Of a stretch of DNA of 64,000 nucleotides, positions 51,613 to 60,410 are shown piece after piece. The stretch is from CAYQEC01 sp964416425. Lineage in GTDB: Bacteria > Actinomycetota > Acidimicrobiia > Spongiisociales > UBA5794. Where the stretch lies: positions 4,553 to 68,552 of the forward strand of contig CAYQEC010000012.1 in NCBI GenBank assembly GCA_964416425.1. The letters are read 5' to 3'. Made by a program: the position numbers and the translations under genes. Each line of letters starts with the position of its first letter. Positions within the stretch are counted from its first letter, which is position 1. Below the pieces are notes generated by a model. That model did not search any database. It was not told where the DNA came from and saw nothing but the letters and a program-made list of their open reading frames with translations.

Positions 51613-52875
51613 ATGACGAGAACTGATCACACATCGATGACACCCGTCCTGCGTCTGATGGCGGCCCTCGCCGTGGTGGCTGCGATGCTCGCCGCTGCTG
51701 CCGGTCCCGCCGCAGCCGCCGAGCTTCCTCCGGGCGGCAGCTTTGTCGACGACGACCTGAGCGTGCACCAGGCCACCATCGAGGCGATCGCCGCCGCCGG
51801 CATCACCACCGGCTGCAACCCCCCCGCCAACGACCGTTACTGCCCCGACCAGCCCGTCACCCGGGCCCAGATGGCGACGCTGCTGGTCCGTGCCCTCGAC
51901 CTCCCACCCGCACCCGACGCCGGCTTCACCGACACCGCCGACTCCATCCACGCCGCCACCATCGACGCCATCGCCGCCGCCGGCATCACCACCGGCTGCA
52001 ACCCCCCCGCCAACGACCGTTACTGCCCCGACCAGCCCGTCACCCGGGCCCAGATGGCGACGCTGCTGGTCCGTGCCCTCGACCTCCCACCCGCACCCGA
52101 CGCCGGCTTCACCGACACCGCCGACTCCATCCACGCCGCCACCATCGACGCCATCGCCGCCGCCGGCATCACCACCGGCTGCAACCCCCCCGCCAACGAC
52201 CGTTACTGCCCCGACCGCCCCGTCACCCGTGGCCAGATGGCCTCGTTCCTCACCCGGGCGCTCGGGCTGGAGCCGATGACGCCACCGCCGGCGCCTTTCC
52301 ACCTGATGGCGAGCTTCACGACCCACCACAACTGCTGTGAGTCCCGGATCGCGGCGGTGCATGCCATCGCCGACCGCCTCAACGGGGTCTGGATCCTGCC
52401 CGGGGACACCTTCTCGGTACTGGATCGCATCGGGGACCGGGTCCAGAGCGGCAACTGCCAGACCTCGACGACGCTCTTCAACGCCATCTACTACGCCGGC
52501 CTCGACGAGGTCGAGCACCGGCCCCACAGCGTCGACTACGCCCGCTACCCGCAGGGCATCGAGTCCACCCTGATCCCCGGACGGGTCGACCTCAGGTTTC
52601 GCAACGACACCGCCCACCCGCTCCAGATCCGCACCTCCTACACCGGCACCTCGGTGACGGTGGAGCTGTGGGGTGACAACGACAGCCGCAGCGTCGTCGG
52701 CGACTTCACCCCGCAGGCGGGCACGGTGCTCGACGTGGTGAGCGAAGGTGGGCCGAACGCCCGGGTCGTCACCAGCTCGGTGGTGGGCAGCGGGCGCACC
52801 TACGAGGTCACCCGCACCATCACCGATGCCTCCGGGTCCACGTCCGAGACGTGGACGTGGACCTACGCCTACTGA
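51613..52875 (+). CDS. Secreted protein with three Cys-SLH modules and a VanW domain
   Basis: 420 aa. The signal (LMAALAVVAAMLAAAAGPAAA) is followed by three modules (about residues 40-220) whose DNA is near-identical (see the repeat 51787-52216). The VanW domain (PF04294) follows: HNCCESRIAAVHAIADRLNGVWILPGDTFSVLDRIGDR, GNCQTSTTLFNAIYYAGLDEVEHRPHS, PGRVDLRFRNDTAHPLQIRT. VanW proteins occur in glycopeptide-resistance clusters and L,D-transpeptidase-like contexts, but their activity is not established. An AGGTGG ribosome site precedes the ATG. Confidence 0.82.
   Translation: MTRTDHTSMTPVLRLMAALAVVAAMLAAAAGPAAAAELPPGGSFVDDDLSVHQATIEAIAAAGITTGCNPPANDRYCPDQPVTRAQMATLLVRALDLPPAPDAGFTDTADSIHAATIDAIAAAGITTGCNPPANDRYCPDQPVTRAQMATLLVRALDLPPAPDAGFTDTADSIHAATIDAIAAAGITTGCNPPANDRYCPDRPVTRGQMASFLTRALGLEPMTPPPAPFHLMASFTTHHNCCESRIAAVHAIADRLNGVWILPGDTFSVLDRIGDRVQSGNCQTSTTLFNAIYYAGLDEVEHRPHSVDYARYPQGIESTLIPGRVDLRFRNDTAHPLQIRTSYTGTSVTVELWGDNDSRSVVGDFTPQAGTVLDVVSEGGPNARVVTSSVVGSGRTYEVTRTITDASGSTSETWTWTYAY
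51787..52216 (+). repeat. Perfect 183-bp tandem duplication plus a partial third unit (SLH modules)
   Basis: 51787-51969 and 51970-52152 are identical over all 183 bases. The third unit is identical for 64 bases (52153-52216) and then diverges. One unit is exactly 61 codons. The perfect match, including silent positions, indicates a very recent module duplication. Confidence 0.9.
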
Positions 52876-52968
52876 GCGCCACTCGATCGAGACGGGGTGA
52901 TCGGGCGGGCTCGCCACTCGATCCGCCGCGAGGACACATCGGGAGGGAGATGGCGGGCTGCGGCCCGT

Positions 52969-54141
52969 TCAGGGAGTGGTCAGCTCCAGCGCCCGTACCA
53001 TGAAGGTTGCCATCTCGGCGCGGGTGAGCGACCGGTCCGGGCAGTAGGCGGTGTTGGCGGGGGGATTGCAGCCGATCGTGATCCCGTGGTTCTTCAGCTT
53101 GTTGATCGACACCTCGAATGGGTTGCCGCCGTCGTCGTCGAAGAAGTCGGTCTCGTCGGGATTGGTGTAACCGAAGGCCCGCACCAGGAACTCCGCCAGC
53201 TCGGACCGCAGCAGCGGCTGGTCGGCGCAGTACGTGTCCCCGGTGCAGCCGAAGGCGATGCCGGCTTCGGCGAGGGCGTCGATGTCCCCCTCAAACACGT
53301 TCTCGTCGTCGTCGATGTAGGCGTCGACCTCGGAATCGGGCAGTCGCAGCGCTCGCCGGAGGAATGCCGTCATCTGCCCCCGGGTGATCTCCTGTTCCGG
53401 GCAGAACTGATCGTTGAGCGGCGGGTTGCAGCCGATGGTCACGCCGGCGTCGGCGATGAGGTCGATGTTGAAACGGTGCACCGAGTGGTCGTCGTCCGCG
53501 AACCGGCCTTCGTAGCCGGCGGCGACCGGCTCGGAGAGCTTGATGGCGGCGTCGACGTAAGTGGTGGGGTTGACGACGACCCCGCCCGGCTGGTGCAGCT
53601 CGAAGTGGAGGTGGGGCGAGCCGCCCTCGGCATTGCCGGAGTCGCCCACGTAGCCGATGAGCTGGCCGGCCCGGATGTGGACGCCCTGGGCGATGCCGGG
53701 GGCGAATCCCCAGCCCTGCCCGTCGTCAGTGCCGGGGGTGTCGTTGTTGAGGTGGATGTACCAGGACTCCCAGCCGTCGTCGTGTTGGAGCGCCATGGCG
53801 CAGCAGTCACCGCCCTGGTCGTCGTCGATCCACCCCACGGTGCCGTCGGCGACGGCGATCACCGGCGTCATCTTGTCGGCCATCATGTCGACGCCGTGGT
53901 GGCTGCGCCCCCCGGAGCGCGGCGCACCGAACGTGTCGGTGTAGTGGGTGTCCCCGATGATGGGGAAGTACATCTGGTAGCCGTCGTCGGCGCCGGCCGG
54001 GGCGGCCGCGGCGAAGGACACCGCCACCAACGACGACACGACCACGAAGAACGCCACGAGGGCGCGAGACGAACAGGTTCCTCCACCCATCCTGGAGCCA
54101 TCGGCGCGCCGGCCGCAGACCTTGAAGGGCCTTTCCGTCAC
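52969..54141 (-). CDS. M23 peptidase-type protein with three Cys-SLH modules
   Basis: 390 aa from a GTG. A signal segment (ALVAFFVVVSSLVAVSFAAAA) precedes an M23 domain (about residues 55-200) with the Zn motifs HHGVD (HxxxD) and HLHFELH, so it may be an active endopeptidase. The linker GGVVVNPTTYVD is typical of M23 ends. Three modules follow; the middle one is diverged (GCTGDTYC, no Pro-Pro, LLRSELAEFL) and the third ends LTRAEMATFM. The start overlaps the stop of the upstream DUF3048 gene (54138). A start at Met18 is possible. Confidence 0.83.
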   Translation of the reverse strand: MTERPFKVCGRRADGSRMGGGTCSSRALVAFFVVVSSLVAVSFAAAAPAGADDGYQMYFPIIGDTHYTDTFGAPRSGGRSHHGVDMMADKMTPVIAVADGTVGWIDDDQGGDCCAMALQHDDGWESWYIHLNNDTPGTDDGQGWGFAPGIAQGVHIRAGQLIGYVGDSGNAEGGSPHLHFELHQPGGVVVNPTTYVDAAIKLSEPVAAGYEGRFADDDHSVHRFNIDLIADAGVTIGCNPPLNDQFCPEQEITRGQMTAFLRRALRLPDSEVDAYIDDDENVFEGDIDALAEAGIAFGCTGDTYCADQPLLRSELAEFLVRAFGYTNPDETDFFDDDGGNPFEVSINKLKNHGITIGCNPPANTAYCPDRSLTRAEMATFMVRALELTTP

Positions 54142-55298
54142 CGGAACGTGACGTCGAGCTGCCGAGGCACCACCTCGACGAAGATCCGACCGGCCGGAAT
54201 CGTGAACGAGGCGCCGGCGTCGTCGACGAAGACGTAGCCGTCCGCCTGGGCGGAGCGCAGCCAGCGGCCGGCGCGCACCTCGCCCCCGTGGAACACCAGG
54301 AGGTCGCCGTAGCCGATGACGTCGAAGGTCGGCACGTCGGCGCCGGCCGAGTCCTGGTAGCCGGCGGAGCGCTGGGCGGCGAAGAGCACCACCACGGTGT
54401 TGGTGGAGAAGGGCCCCAGCTCCGCCTCGTAGCTCGGGTAGACCTGGAACGGTGCGCCGTTGACGGTGCGGGCGTAGCTGCCGCTCCCGGCGTCGTAGCT
54501 CCAGGCGACGTTGGCAACGCCCGAGTACGGGATCTCCAGGTCGGTGGCGGGCTCGCCGCCGAGGGACTCTCCCCCGAACGGGAACACCGCCACCTCCGGA
54601 GGGCCGACCCCGGCGCGCTGCTCGACGAGCGGGAGGGTGGCGACGAGGTGGTAGGGGCGGCGGCGCTCGGTCGTCTGGAAGACGCCGTCGGAGCCGTCGT
54701 CGAGGATGGCGACGCCGGCGGCCGTCAACTCCCGGTACACGAAGTCCTGGCCGCCGGTGGTGACGAGCAGGGGCCGGAACGGGGCGAGCAGGTCGGCGTC
54801 GACCGGGCGCACCGACCGGATCGGGCCGACCACGTTCGGCTCGGCTTCGAAGAACAGGGCGGTGAAGCGGGTGGCGCCGCCTTCCACCGGCACCTCGATG
54901 ATCATCTCGGCGTCCTGGATGCCGATGGGCGGGCCGGCCTCGGGGGCGTTGTCGACCTTGACGGCGATGACCCGGTCGTTGCGGGGCGCGGCGAGGGTCT
55001 CACCGGTGAGCGGGTTCTCGTCGGCCGGGACGGCACCCCCGCTCGTGACGTCGGGAGCGACGGGAACGGTGGTCTCCCCGCCGGGCGAGGTGGTGACGGT
55101 GGTCCCGGAGCCATCGATGGTCCCGGGTTCGTCGCCGCCTCCCGAACCGAAGGCCAAGAAGGCCATCAGCAGCACGAGCACCAGGAGCACCAGGGCCACG
55201 GCGGCGATCACCCCCCACAGCAGAGGCCGGGCACGGATCCTGAACAGCAGGTCGTCGAAACGTCCCGGCGTTGCCGGACGGCGGTCCTGGGGGTCCAC
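54138..55298 (-). CDS. DUF3048 protein, membrane-anchored (second copy)
   Basis: 386 aa from a GTG at 55298 with a GGAGGAG ribosome site. A single N-terminal transmembrane helix (residues about 28-50: WGVIAAVALVLLVLVLLMAFL) replaces the lipoprotein signal of the copy at 25665. A Gly/Thr-rich linker follows. The DUF3048 core is NDRVIAVKVDNAPEAGPPIGIQDAEMIIEVPVEGGATRF, with GPIRSVRPVD and RRPYHLVATLP. The C-terminal part ends TIPAGRIFVEVVP. Function unknown. It is translationally coupled to the downstream M23/SLH gene, linking this family to cell-surface remodelling. Confidence 0.85.
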   Translation of the reverse strand: MDPQDRRPATPGRFDDLLFRIRARPLLWGVIAAVALVLLVLVLLMAFLAFGSGGGDEPGTIDGSGTTVTTSPGGETTVPVAPDVTSGGAVPADENPLTGETLAAPRNDRVIAVKVDNAPEAGPPIGIQDAEMIIEVPVEGGATRFTALFFEAEPNVVGPIRSVRPVDADLLAPFRPLLVTTGGQDFVYRELTAAGVAILDDGSDGVFQTTERRRPYHLVATLPLVEQRAGVGPPEVAVFPFGGESLGGEPATDLEIPYSGVANVAWSYDAGSGSYARTVNGAPFQVYPSYEAELGPFSTNTVVVLFAAQRSAGYQDSAGADVPTFDVIGYGDLLVFHGGEVRAGRWLRSAQADGYVFVDDAGASFTIPAGRIFVEVVPRQLDVTFR

Positions 55299-55394
55299 TC
55301 CACTCCTCCCGGTGTCCACCGATGCTAGGCAGGGGTGGGAACCTAACCGCAATGAGACCCCGCAGGCCCCCAAGGTAGAGTCAGGACGATCATC

Positions 55395-56348
55395 GTGACG
55401 CCGCCCGACCTCTCCATCGTCGTACTCGCCTGGGATCAGCTCGACCTGACCAGCGCCTGTGTCGCGTCGCTACGGGCCCACACCGACGTGCCGTACGAGC
55501 TGATCGTCGTCGACAACGGCTCGGCGCCCGAGGCCGCCGCCTTCGCCTCCGAAGCCGCCGACACCGCCGTCCTCAACCCGGAGAACCGCGGGTTCGCCGC
55601 CGGGATGAACCAGGGGCTGGAGGCGGCGACCGGCCGCCTGGTCGCCTTCGTCAACAACGACACGGTGTTCCCCGACTCGTGGGCGAGCCGCCTCGTCGCG
55701 ACGATGGACGGCTATCCCGAAGCCGGCCTGGTGTTGCCGGCCGTGACCGCGGCGGGGAACCCGGCGGCGGTGCGCCGCGAGCCCGGTGTCGGGGTGCTCG
55801 CCTTCCCGCCGTTCCGGGCGATCCCGAGCGGCGTGGTCTACCTGGCGAAGCGGGAGGTGATGGAGGAGCTGGGTGGCTGGAACGAGCGCTACCCCGTCGC
55901 CAGCGGCGAGGACCTCGACCTGCTCTTCACGTTCTGGAGCAACGGCCTGGCGGTGGTGCTCGACGAGCGGGTCCTGGTCCAGCACGTCTCGGCGGCGACG
56001 ATCGCGGCCAAGCTCACCAACCGCAGTGCGGTGTACCGCGCCAACCGCCTCGTGTTCGCCCACCGCTGGAGTGCCGCCGACCCGGAGGACATCCCGCGGC
56101 GGTCCGCCTGTTCCCCGGAGCGGTTCGCCGCCAACCTGGAGCAGGCCCGGATCGCCGGGACGTGGATGCTGAAGTGGTTCGAGGCCATGGACGAGGCCGC
56201 CGTGGCGAGAAAGCAGGCCGGCACCGCCGGGCAGGCCCGCACCCGCGCCTCGCGGCGCAGCAAGGGGCGCACCATGCGGCAACGCCTCGCGTCGTTGGGA
56301 CCGGTGCGCCGCCTCGTGGCACGCCGCAGCAGGGGCGGCCCGGCCTGA
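55395..56348 (+). CDS. GT2-family glycosyltransferase (rhamnosyltransferase-like)
   Basis: 317 aa. LSIVVLAWDQLDLTSACVASLRAH, VVDNGSAPEA and NRGFAAGMNQGLEAATGRLVAFVNNDT (a DXD-like NNDT) are the GT2 donor motifs. SGVVYLAKREVMEELGGWNERYPVASGEDLDLLF holds the catalytic ED. The N-terminus and NDT motif are like those of rhamnosyl- and galactosyltransferases of the WbbL type. The last ~60 residues are basic and possibly membrane- or nucleic-acid-associating. A rmlCBAD operon in the window could supply dTDP-rhamnose as donor. Confidence 0.82.
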   Translation: MTPPDLSIVVLAWDQLDLTSACVASLRAHTDVPYELIVVDNGSAPEAAAFASEAADTAVLNPENRGFAAGMNQGLEAATGRLVAFVNNDTVFPDSWASRLVATMDGYPEAGLVLPAVTAAGNPAAVRREPGVGVLAFPPFRAIPSGVVYLAKREVMEELGGWNERYPVASGEDLDLLFTFWSNGLAVVLDERVLVQHVSAATIAAKLTNRSAVYRANRLVFAHRWSAADPEDIPRRSACSPERFAANLEQARIAGTWMLKWFEAMDEAAVARKQAGTAGQARTRASRRSKGRTMRQRLASLGPVRRLVARRSRGGPA

Positions 56349-56421
56349 AGGCCTCCGGCGGTGCACCCGCACCACCGGCGACGCCCCCTCCCCGTGGACC
56401 CGGCACCCCGGCGGGGCCCGC

Positions 56422-56427
56422 TACCCT
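56422..56427 (+). promoter_or_regulatory. -10 box (TACCCT) for flippase-like gene
   Basis: TACCCT ends nine bases before the GTG at 56437. Confidence 0.4.
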
Positions 56428-56436
56428 GCCCCCGAC

Positions 56437-57390
56437 GTGAGTCCCGACCTCGACCCGGTGGGAGGGCGCCGGCGCCGCGCCGGGCGGTGGTCGGTCGTGG
56501 CCGGCAGCCTGATCGGTGTCGCCGGCGCCGCCTTCGTCGTCCGGGCATTCCTCCGGGACCGGGAAACGGTGACCGACGCCCTGGCGCATGCCCGGCCGGC
56601 TCTGCTGCTGGTGGCTTTCGTCCTCGGCGGCCTCGGCATGCTCAGCATCGCCCTGGCGTGGTACACCGCGATCCGTGTCCTGGGCGGGTCGCTCCGGTTG
56701 CTTCCCACCCTGCGCGGCTACTTCGTCGGTCAGCTCGGCAAGTACCTGCCTGGAGGCGTCTGGGCGATCATGGGGCGGGGTGAGTGGGCCCGCAGCGGCG
56801 GTGTAGCGGGGGCGATCGCCTACAGCAGCGTGTTCCTCTCGATCGGGTCGGTCTACCTCGCTGCCGTGCTGCTGGCGGCGACCCTGGTGCCGGTGACGGG
56901 CATGTTCGGCGCCGGCGGCGATGCCCGGTACGGGTTCGTGCTGCTGCTGCTCCCACTCGGGTTCGCTTTGCTCCATCCCCGGGTCGTGAATGCCGCCTTG
57001 CGCGCCCTGCGCCGCGCCACCGGCCGCGACCTGTCGGTGCCGGTCCCTCGCTGGGGAGTCTCCTCGGCGGTGGTGCTGCAGCAGCTGCCGAGCTGGATGC
57101 TGATCGGGCTCGCCACCTACCTGGTGGCGGTCGCCTTCGGCGAGGCGGGCGCCGTCCTCAACGTGGTGGCGGCCACCGCGATCTCCTGGGTCGTCGGGTT
57201 CGTCGTGTTGCCGGTCCCCGGCGGGATCGGGGTGAGGGAATCGGCATTCGTGGCGCTGGCCACCTCGCTCTCCCCCGGGATCGCGGCGACGGTCGCCGTG
57301 GTGGCCCGCCTCGTCTTCATCGCGGTCGACGCCACCGGAGCGGCCGTTACGACGATGCTGAGCCGCCGGAACCGGGAGACGGCCCGGTAG
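56437..57390 (+). CDS. Membrane protein of the LPG synthase/AglD (UPF0104) type
   Basis: 317 aa with about eight transmembrane segments, for example SVVAGSLIGVAGAAFVVRAFL and LLVAFVLGGLGMLSIALAWYTAI. LRGYFVGQLGKYLPGGVWAIMGRGEWAR is the lysylphosphatidylglycerol-synthase transmembrane-region (UPF0104) motif. The domain is common in glycan loci, where it is proposed to act in lipid-linked sugar translocation. No catalytic domain is fused. A translocation role is inference from location. Confidence 0.78.
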   Translation: MSPDLDPVGGRRRRAGRWSVVAGSLIGVAGAAFVVRAFLRDRETVTDALAHARPALLLVAFVLGGLGMLSIALAWYTAIRVLGGSLRLLPTLRGYFVGQLGKYLPGGVWAIMGRGEWARSGGVAGAIAYSSVFLSIGSVYLAAVLLAATLVPVTGMFGAGGDARYGFVLLLLPLGFALLHPRVVNAALRALRRATGRDLSVPVPRWGVSSAVVLQQLPSWMLIGLATYLVAVAFGEAGAVLNVVAATAISWVVGFVVLPVPGGIGVRESAFVALATSLSPGIAATVAVVARLVFIAVDATGAAVTTMLSRRNRETAR

Positions 57391-57459
57391 GCTGCACTCG
57401 GGCGTGGAGGCTTCGAAGGCGGCGGCCCCGCGAGGTCGATCGAGGACGGAGCGGAGAAC

Positions 57460-58806
57460 ATGAACGACCTGAGTCCCGTCATCGACAACGACCTGTGCAT
57501 CGGCTGTGGCGCCTGTGTGGCGGCCGATCCTTCGATCTCGCTCCGGCTCCATCCCGTCAAGCTGATCTTCGAGCCGGACCATCCGGGCAACGAGATGGCG
57601 GCATCGGTCTGCCCCGCCATCTCGGTCGACTACGCCGGCCTCCAGGCCAAGCGGTTCCCGGGTTCGGTGCCGGGACGGTTCGGGGTGGTTGAATCGGTGA
57701 CGCTCGCCCAGAGCGTCGATTACGACCGCAACCTCCAGGCCAGCTCCGGCGGCATCATCAAGGAGCTGCTCACCGCCTACCTGGCGATGGACGACGTCGA
57801 CGGCGTCATCGCCCTCGGTCACGTGTCCGGACTGGAGTTCGAACCGCGCCTGATCCGCCTCGCCGACGAGGTGGATCAGCTCCCCGGGTCGATCTATCAC
57901 AACCTCCCCAAGCACCGCGTGCTCGAGCTGTTGCGCCGGCACGAGGGCCGCTACGTCCTGGTTGCCATCCCCTGCGAGTTGGAGGGCATCCTCAGCTACG
58001 TCTCGAAGGTGGAGCCGGCGCTGGCGGACCGGATCCACACCACCGTGGGACTGCTGTGTGGCTGGCAGTACAGCCACCACGCGCTGCGCGCCATCTGCGA
58101 GTTCAAGGGCATCGATTTCGACGCCATCGCCGACGTCGGCTACCGGGGAGGCGGCCCGGTCGGGAAGCTGCAGATCACCACGGCGGACGGGTCGGTGACC
58201 AAGGTCAACCGGCGAGTCGACTTCAGCTACCAGGTTGCCTTCGACCGGCATTTCAACACCCCCCGTTGCCATCTCTGCGTCAACCACGCCAACTTCCTGG
58301 CCGACGTCGTGGTCGGCGACGCCTGGCTCCCGTCGACGGTGGCGACACGGACCGGCATCAGCCTCGTTATCGCCCGCACCGCGGCAACGGATCGGCTGCT
58401 GCGGGACCTCGCCGCATCGGGTCGCATCGTGCTCACCGATGTCTCGACCGCCGAGATCGAGGAGTCGCAAACCCACCGCGCCACCTTCGGGGACTTCGCC
58501 TATGCCTACGCCGACTACCGGCGCCAGATCGGACGCTTCACCCCCGATCTCCACGGCCCCAACTTCGACGCTCACGAGCCGGTGCCGGCGTCGGAGACGG
58601 CGTTCTTCCACCGGGAGCTGGAACGCAAGTTGGAGCTGCAGCGGGCCGGCCGGTACCGCTTCCTGCGCTGGCGCAAGGCCACCAAGGAGCTGCGGCGGTT
58701 CCTGGGACGCTACCTCCGCTGGTTCCTGGTCCGCATCCTCCGGATCAAGAGCCTCACCGGGAAGCGCCACGAGGTCTCCCGCCAGCAACTGGCGGACTTC
58801 CGGTGA
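57460..58806 (+). CDS. FrhB-type coenzyme-F420/flavin-binding Fe-S protein of a polysaccharide locus
   Basis: 448 aa. The N-terminus has a ferredoxin-like CIGCGACVAADPS motif. The middle contains an FrhB/FpoF-like domain: SLTLAQS-like start, NLQASSGGIIKELLTAYL, VALGHVSG-like segment, AIPCELEGILSYVSK, LCGWQYSHHALR and CHLCVNHANFLADVVVGDAW. FrhB relatives bind a flavin or F420 and occur beside pyruvyltransferases in capsule loci, where their reaction is not established. The C-terminus (about 385-448) is basic. It overlaps the next gene at its stop. Confidence 0.78.
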   Translation: MNDLSPVIDNDLCIGCGACVAADPSISLRLHPVKLIFEPDHPGNEMAASVCPAISVDYAGLQAKRFPGSVPGRFGVVESVTLAQSVDYDRNLQASSGGIIKELLTAYLAMDDVDGVIALGHVSGLEFEPRLIRLADEVDQLPGSIYHNLPKHRVLELLRRHEGRYVLVAIPCELEGILSYVSKVEPALADRIHTTVGLLCGWQYSHHALRAICEFKGIDFDAIADVGYRGGGPVGKLQITTADGSVTKVNRRVDFSYQVAFDRHFNTPRCHLCVNHANFLADVVVGDAWLPSTVATRTGISLVIARTAATDRLLRDLAASGRIVLTDVSTAEIEESQTHRATFGDFAYAYADYRRQIGRFTPDLHGPNFDAHEPVPASETAFFHRELERKLELQRAGRYRFLRWRKATKELRRFLGRYLRWFLVRILRIKSLTGKRHEVSRQQLADFR

Positions 58807-60401
58807 CCGACCCGTCGCCGGAGCCGCCGGCCTCCACCCGGCCGGGACGAACCCGGGGCACCCGCCTCCGGCGTCTCGGCGCCTCCATCACGGACAGTTT
58901 CCCGCAGATCCACCGGGTGAATGCTGCGGTGGTGGCGGCGGTGGTGGCGGTGGCGGCCGGCATCCAGTGGGCGATGCTGCGGCCCCCCTACCCGTCGGAT
59001 TCGATGTCGTACTTCAAGTGGGCGGAACGGCTCGGCCACAACCAGATCCACCACGGCCCGACCCGCCTCGGGGTGGTGCTCCCGGTGCGGCTGGCCCAGG
59101 AGATCTTCGGCACCTCCGAAGCCGCCTACTACGTCGTGCCGTTCCTGATGACCCTGCTGCTGATCGGCGCCGTCTACGTGCTGGGTACCCAGATCGCCGG
59201 GAACGGGGCGGGGCTAGTCGCCGCGGTGACGATGGCCGGCTCGACCCTGGTGCTCAAGCTGTCGAGCCAGATCGTGCCGGACCCGTTCGCCGCGGCCTGG
59301 TTCGTGTTCGGGTTGGTCTGTTTCTTCGCCGCCCGGTCCTCCCCCCGGCGGACCTGGTGGCTCACCGCCGGCGCGGTGGCGATCGGCCTGGCGTACCTGT
59401 GCCGCGCCTACACCGTGTTCCTGGCGCCGGTGCTGCTGTTCGTCGGCTGGACCACCGGCTGGCGGCGGCGTGACTGGATCCGGCTCGGGGCGGTGCTGGT
59501 GGCGACGCTCGGGATCGAGATGATCCTCATGGTGGTCCTGTTCGACGACCCGTTGGCCCGGTTCCGTGCCCTCGCCGGTTTCGCCGAGAGAGGCACCACC
59601 GGAGAGAGCACCCGCCTCGTCGCCTACGGGGAAGGCGCCAGCCTCTGGACGGTGTTGACTCGGTCCCCGATCACCTTCGCCCACTACGCCGTCGGCATCC
59701 TGCTGCTGCTGAGCGCCCTCGCCGGGATCGCCCTGGCGATCCTCAACCGGCCCCGGCGCTGGCTGTGGAGCATGCTCGTGCTGTGGGTCGCCTCGCTGTG
59801 GGTGCCGATGATGGTGCTCGCCGGCATCTTCGACCCGCAGCATCCCCACATCCGCGACAACCGGATCCGGTACTGGTATCTGGTGATCCCCGCCCTCTAC
59901 CTGCTGCTGGGGGCGGTGTCGATGGCCACGGTGCGGGCCATGCGAATCCGGGGCATCCGGTGGGTGGCAGGAGTGCTCGTCGGGATCCTGCTGGTGGGAG
60001 CGGTTGCCTACGACCTCCATAACGAGCCGCCCGGCACCGAGTTCCGCGCCTTCGGCGCCACCCAATGGGACGAGGTGCGGGACTGGTTACGCCGCGACGG
60101 TGACACCATCTCCCGCATCTACACCGACAGCCGCATGGCCATGGTGCTCCCCCTCTACACCAACGAGGTCTTCGGCGGATCGATCTGGGACGGCGAGATC
60201 GTTGTCTTCGAGCACAACAGCGAGTTCCTCCCCACCGGTGAGATGGACGGCGCCATCCTGCTCCACGAGCTGGGCCTCACCTACCTGGGCAACCGTGATC
60301 TCACGGTTCCCGCCGACTACTTCGATCCCGGCCCGGGCTGGCTGACCGCGGTCCGGCGCGGCGACGGCACCCTCACGATCGTCGTACCCCGCCATCCGTG
60401 A
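58803..60401 (+). CDS. GT39/PMT-like polytopic glycosyltransferase
   Basis: 532 aa from a GTG overlapping the preceding TGA. A basic N-terminus is followed by the first membrane helix (VAAVVAVAAGIQWAML), then an acidic loop PYPSDSMSYFKWAERLG like the DE motif region of ArnT/PMT enzymes. About ten further helices follow, including FLMTLLLIGAVYVLGTQIAG and RTWWLTAGAVAIGLAYLCRAYTVF. The last ~130 residues form an extracytoplasmic domain. The family uses polyprenyl-phosphate sugars as donors. The exact donor and acceptor are unknown. Confidence 0.75.
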   Translation: MTDPSPEPPASTRPGRTRGTRLRRLGASITDSFPQIHRVNAAVVAAVVAVAAGIQWAMLRPPYPSDSMSYFKWAERLGHNQIHHGPTRLGVVLPVRLAQEIFGTSEAAYYVVPFLMTLLLIGAVYVLGTQIAGNGAGLVAAVTMAGSTLVLKLSSQIVPDPFAAAWFVFGLVCFFAARSSPRRTWWLTAGAVAIGLAYLCRAYTVFLAPVLLFVGWTTGWRRRDWIRLGAVLVATLGIEMILMVVLFDDPLARFRALAGFAERGTTGESTRLVAYGEGASLWTVLTRSPITFAHYAVGILLLLSALAGIALAILNRPRRWLWSMLVLWVASLWVPMMVLAGIFDPQHPHIRDNRIRYWYLVIPALYLLLGAVSMATVRAMRIRGIRWVAGVLVGILLVGAVAYDLHNEPPGTEFRAFGATQWDEVRDWLRRDGDTISRIYTDSRMAMVLPLYTNEVFGGSIWDGEIVVFEHNSEFLPTGEMDGAILLHELGLTYLGNRDLTVPADYFDPGPGWLTAVRRGDGTLTIVVPRHP

Positions 60402-60410
60402 GCCGCCCGG

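Noticed and set aside
51787..52216. CRISPR-like direct repeats.
   Set aside because: The repeats are 183 bases long, in frame, without spacers, and encode SLH modules.
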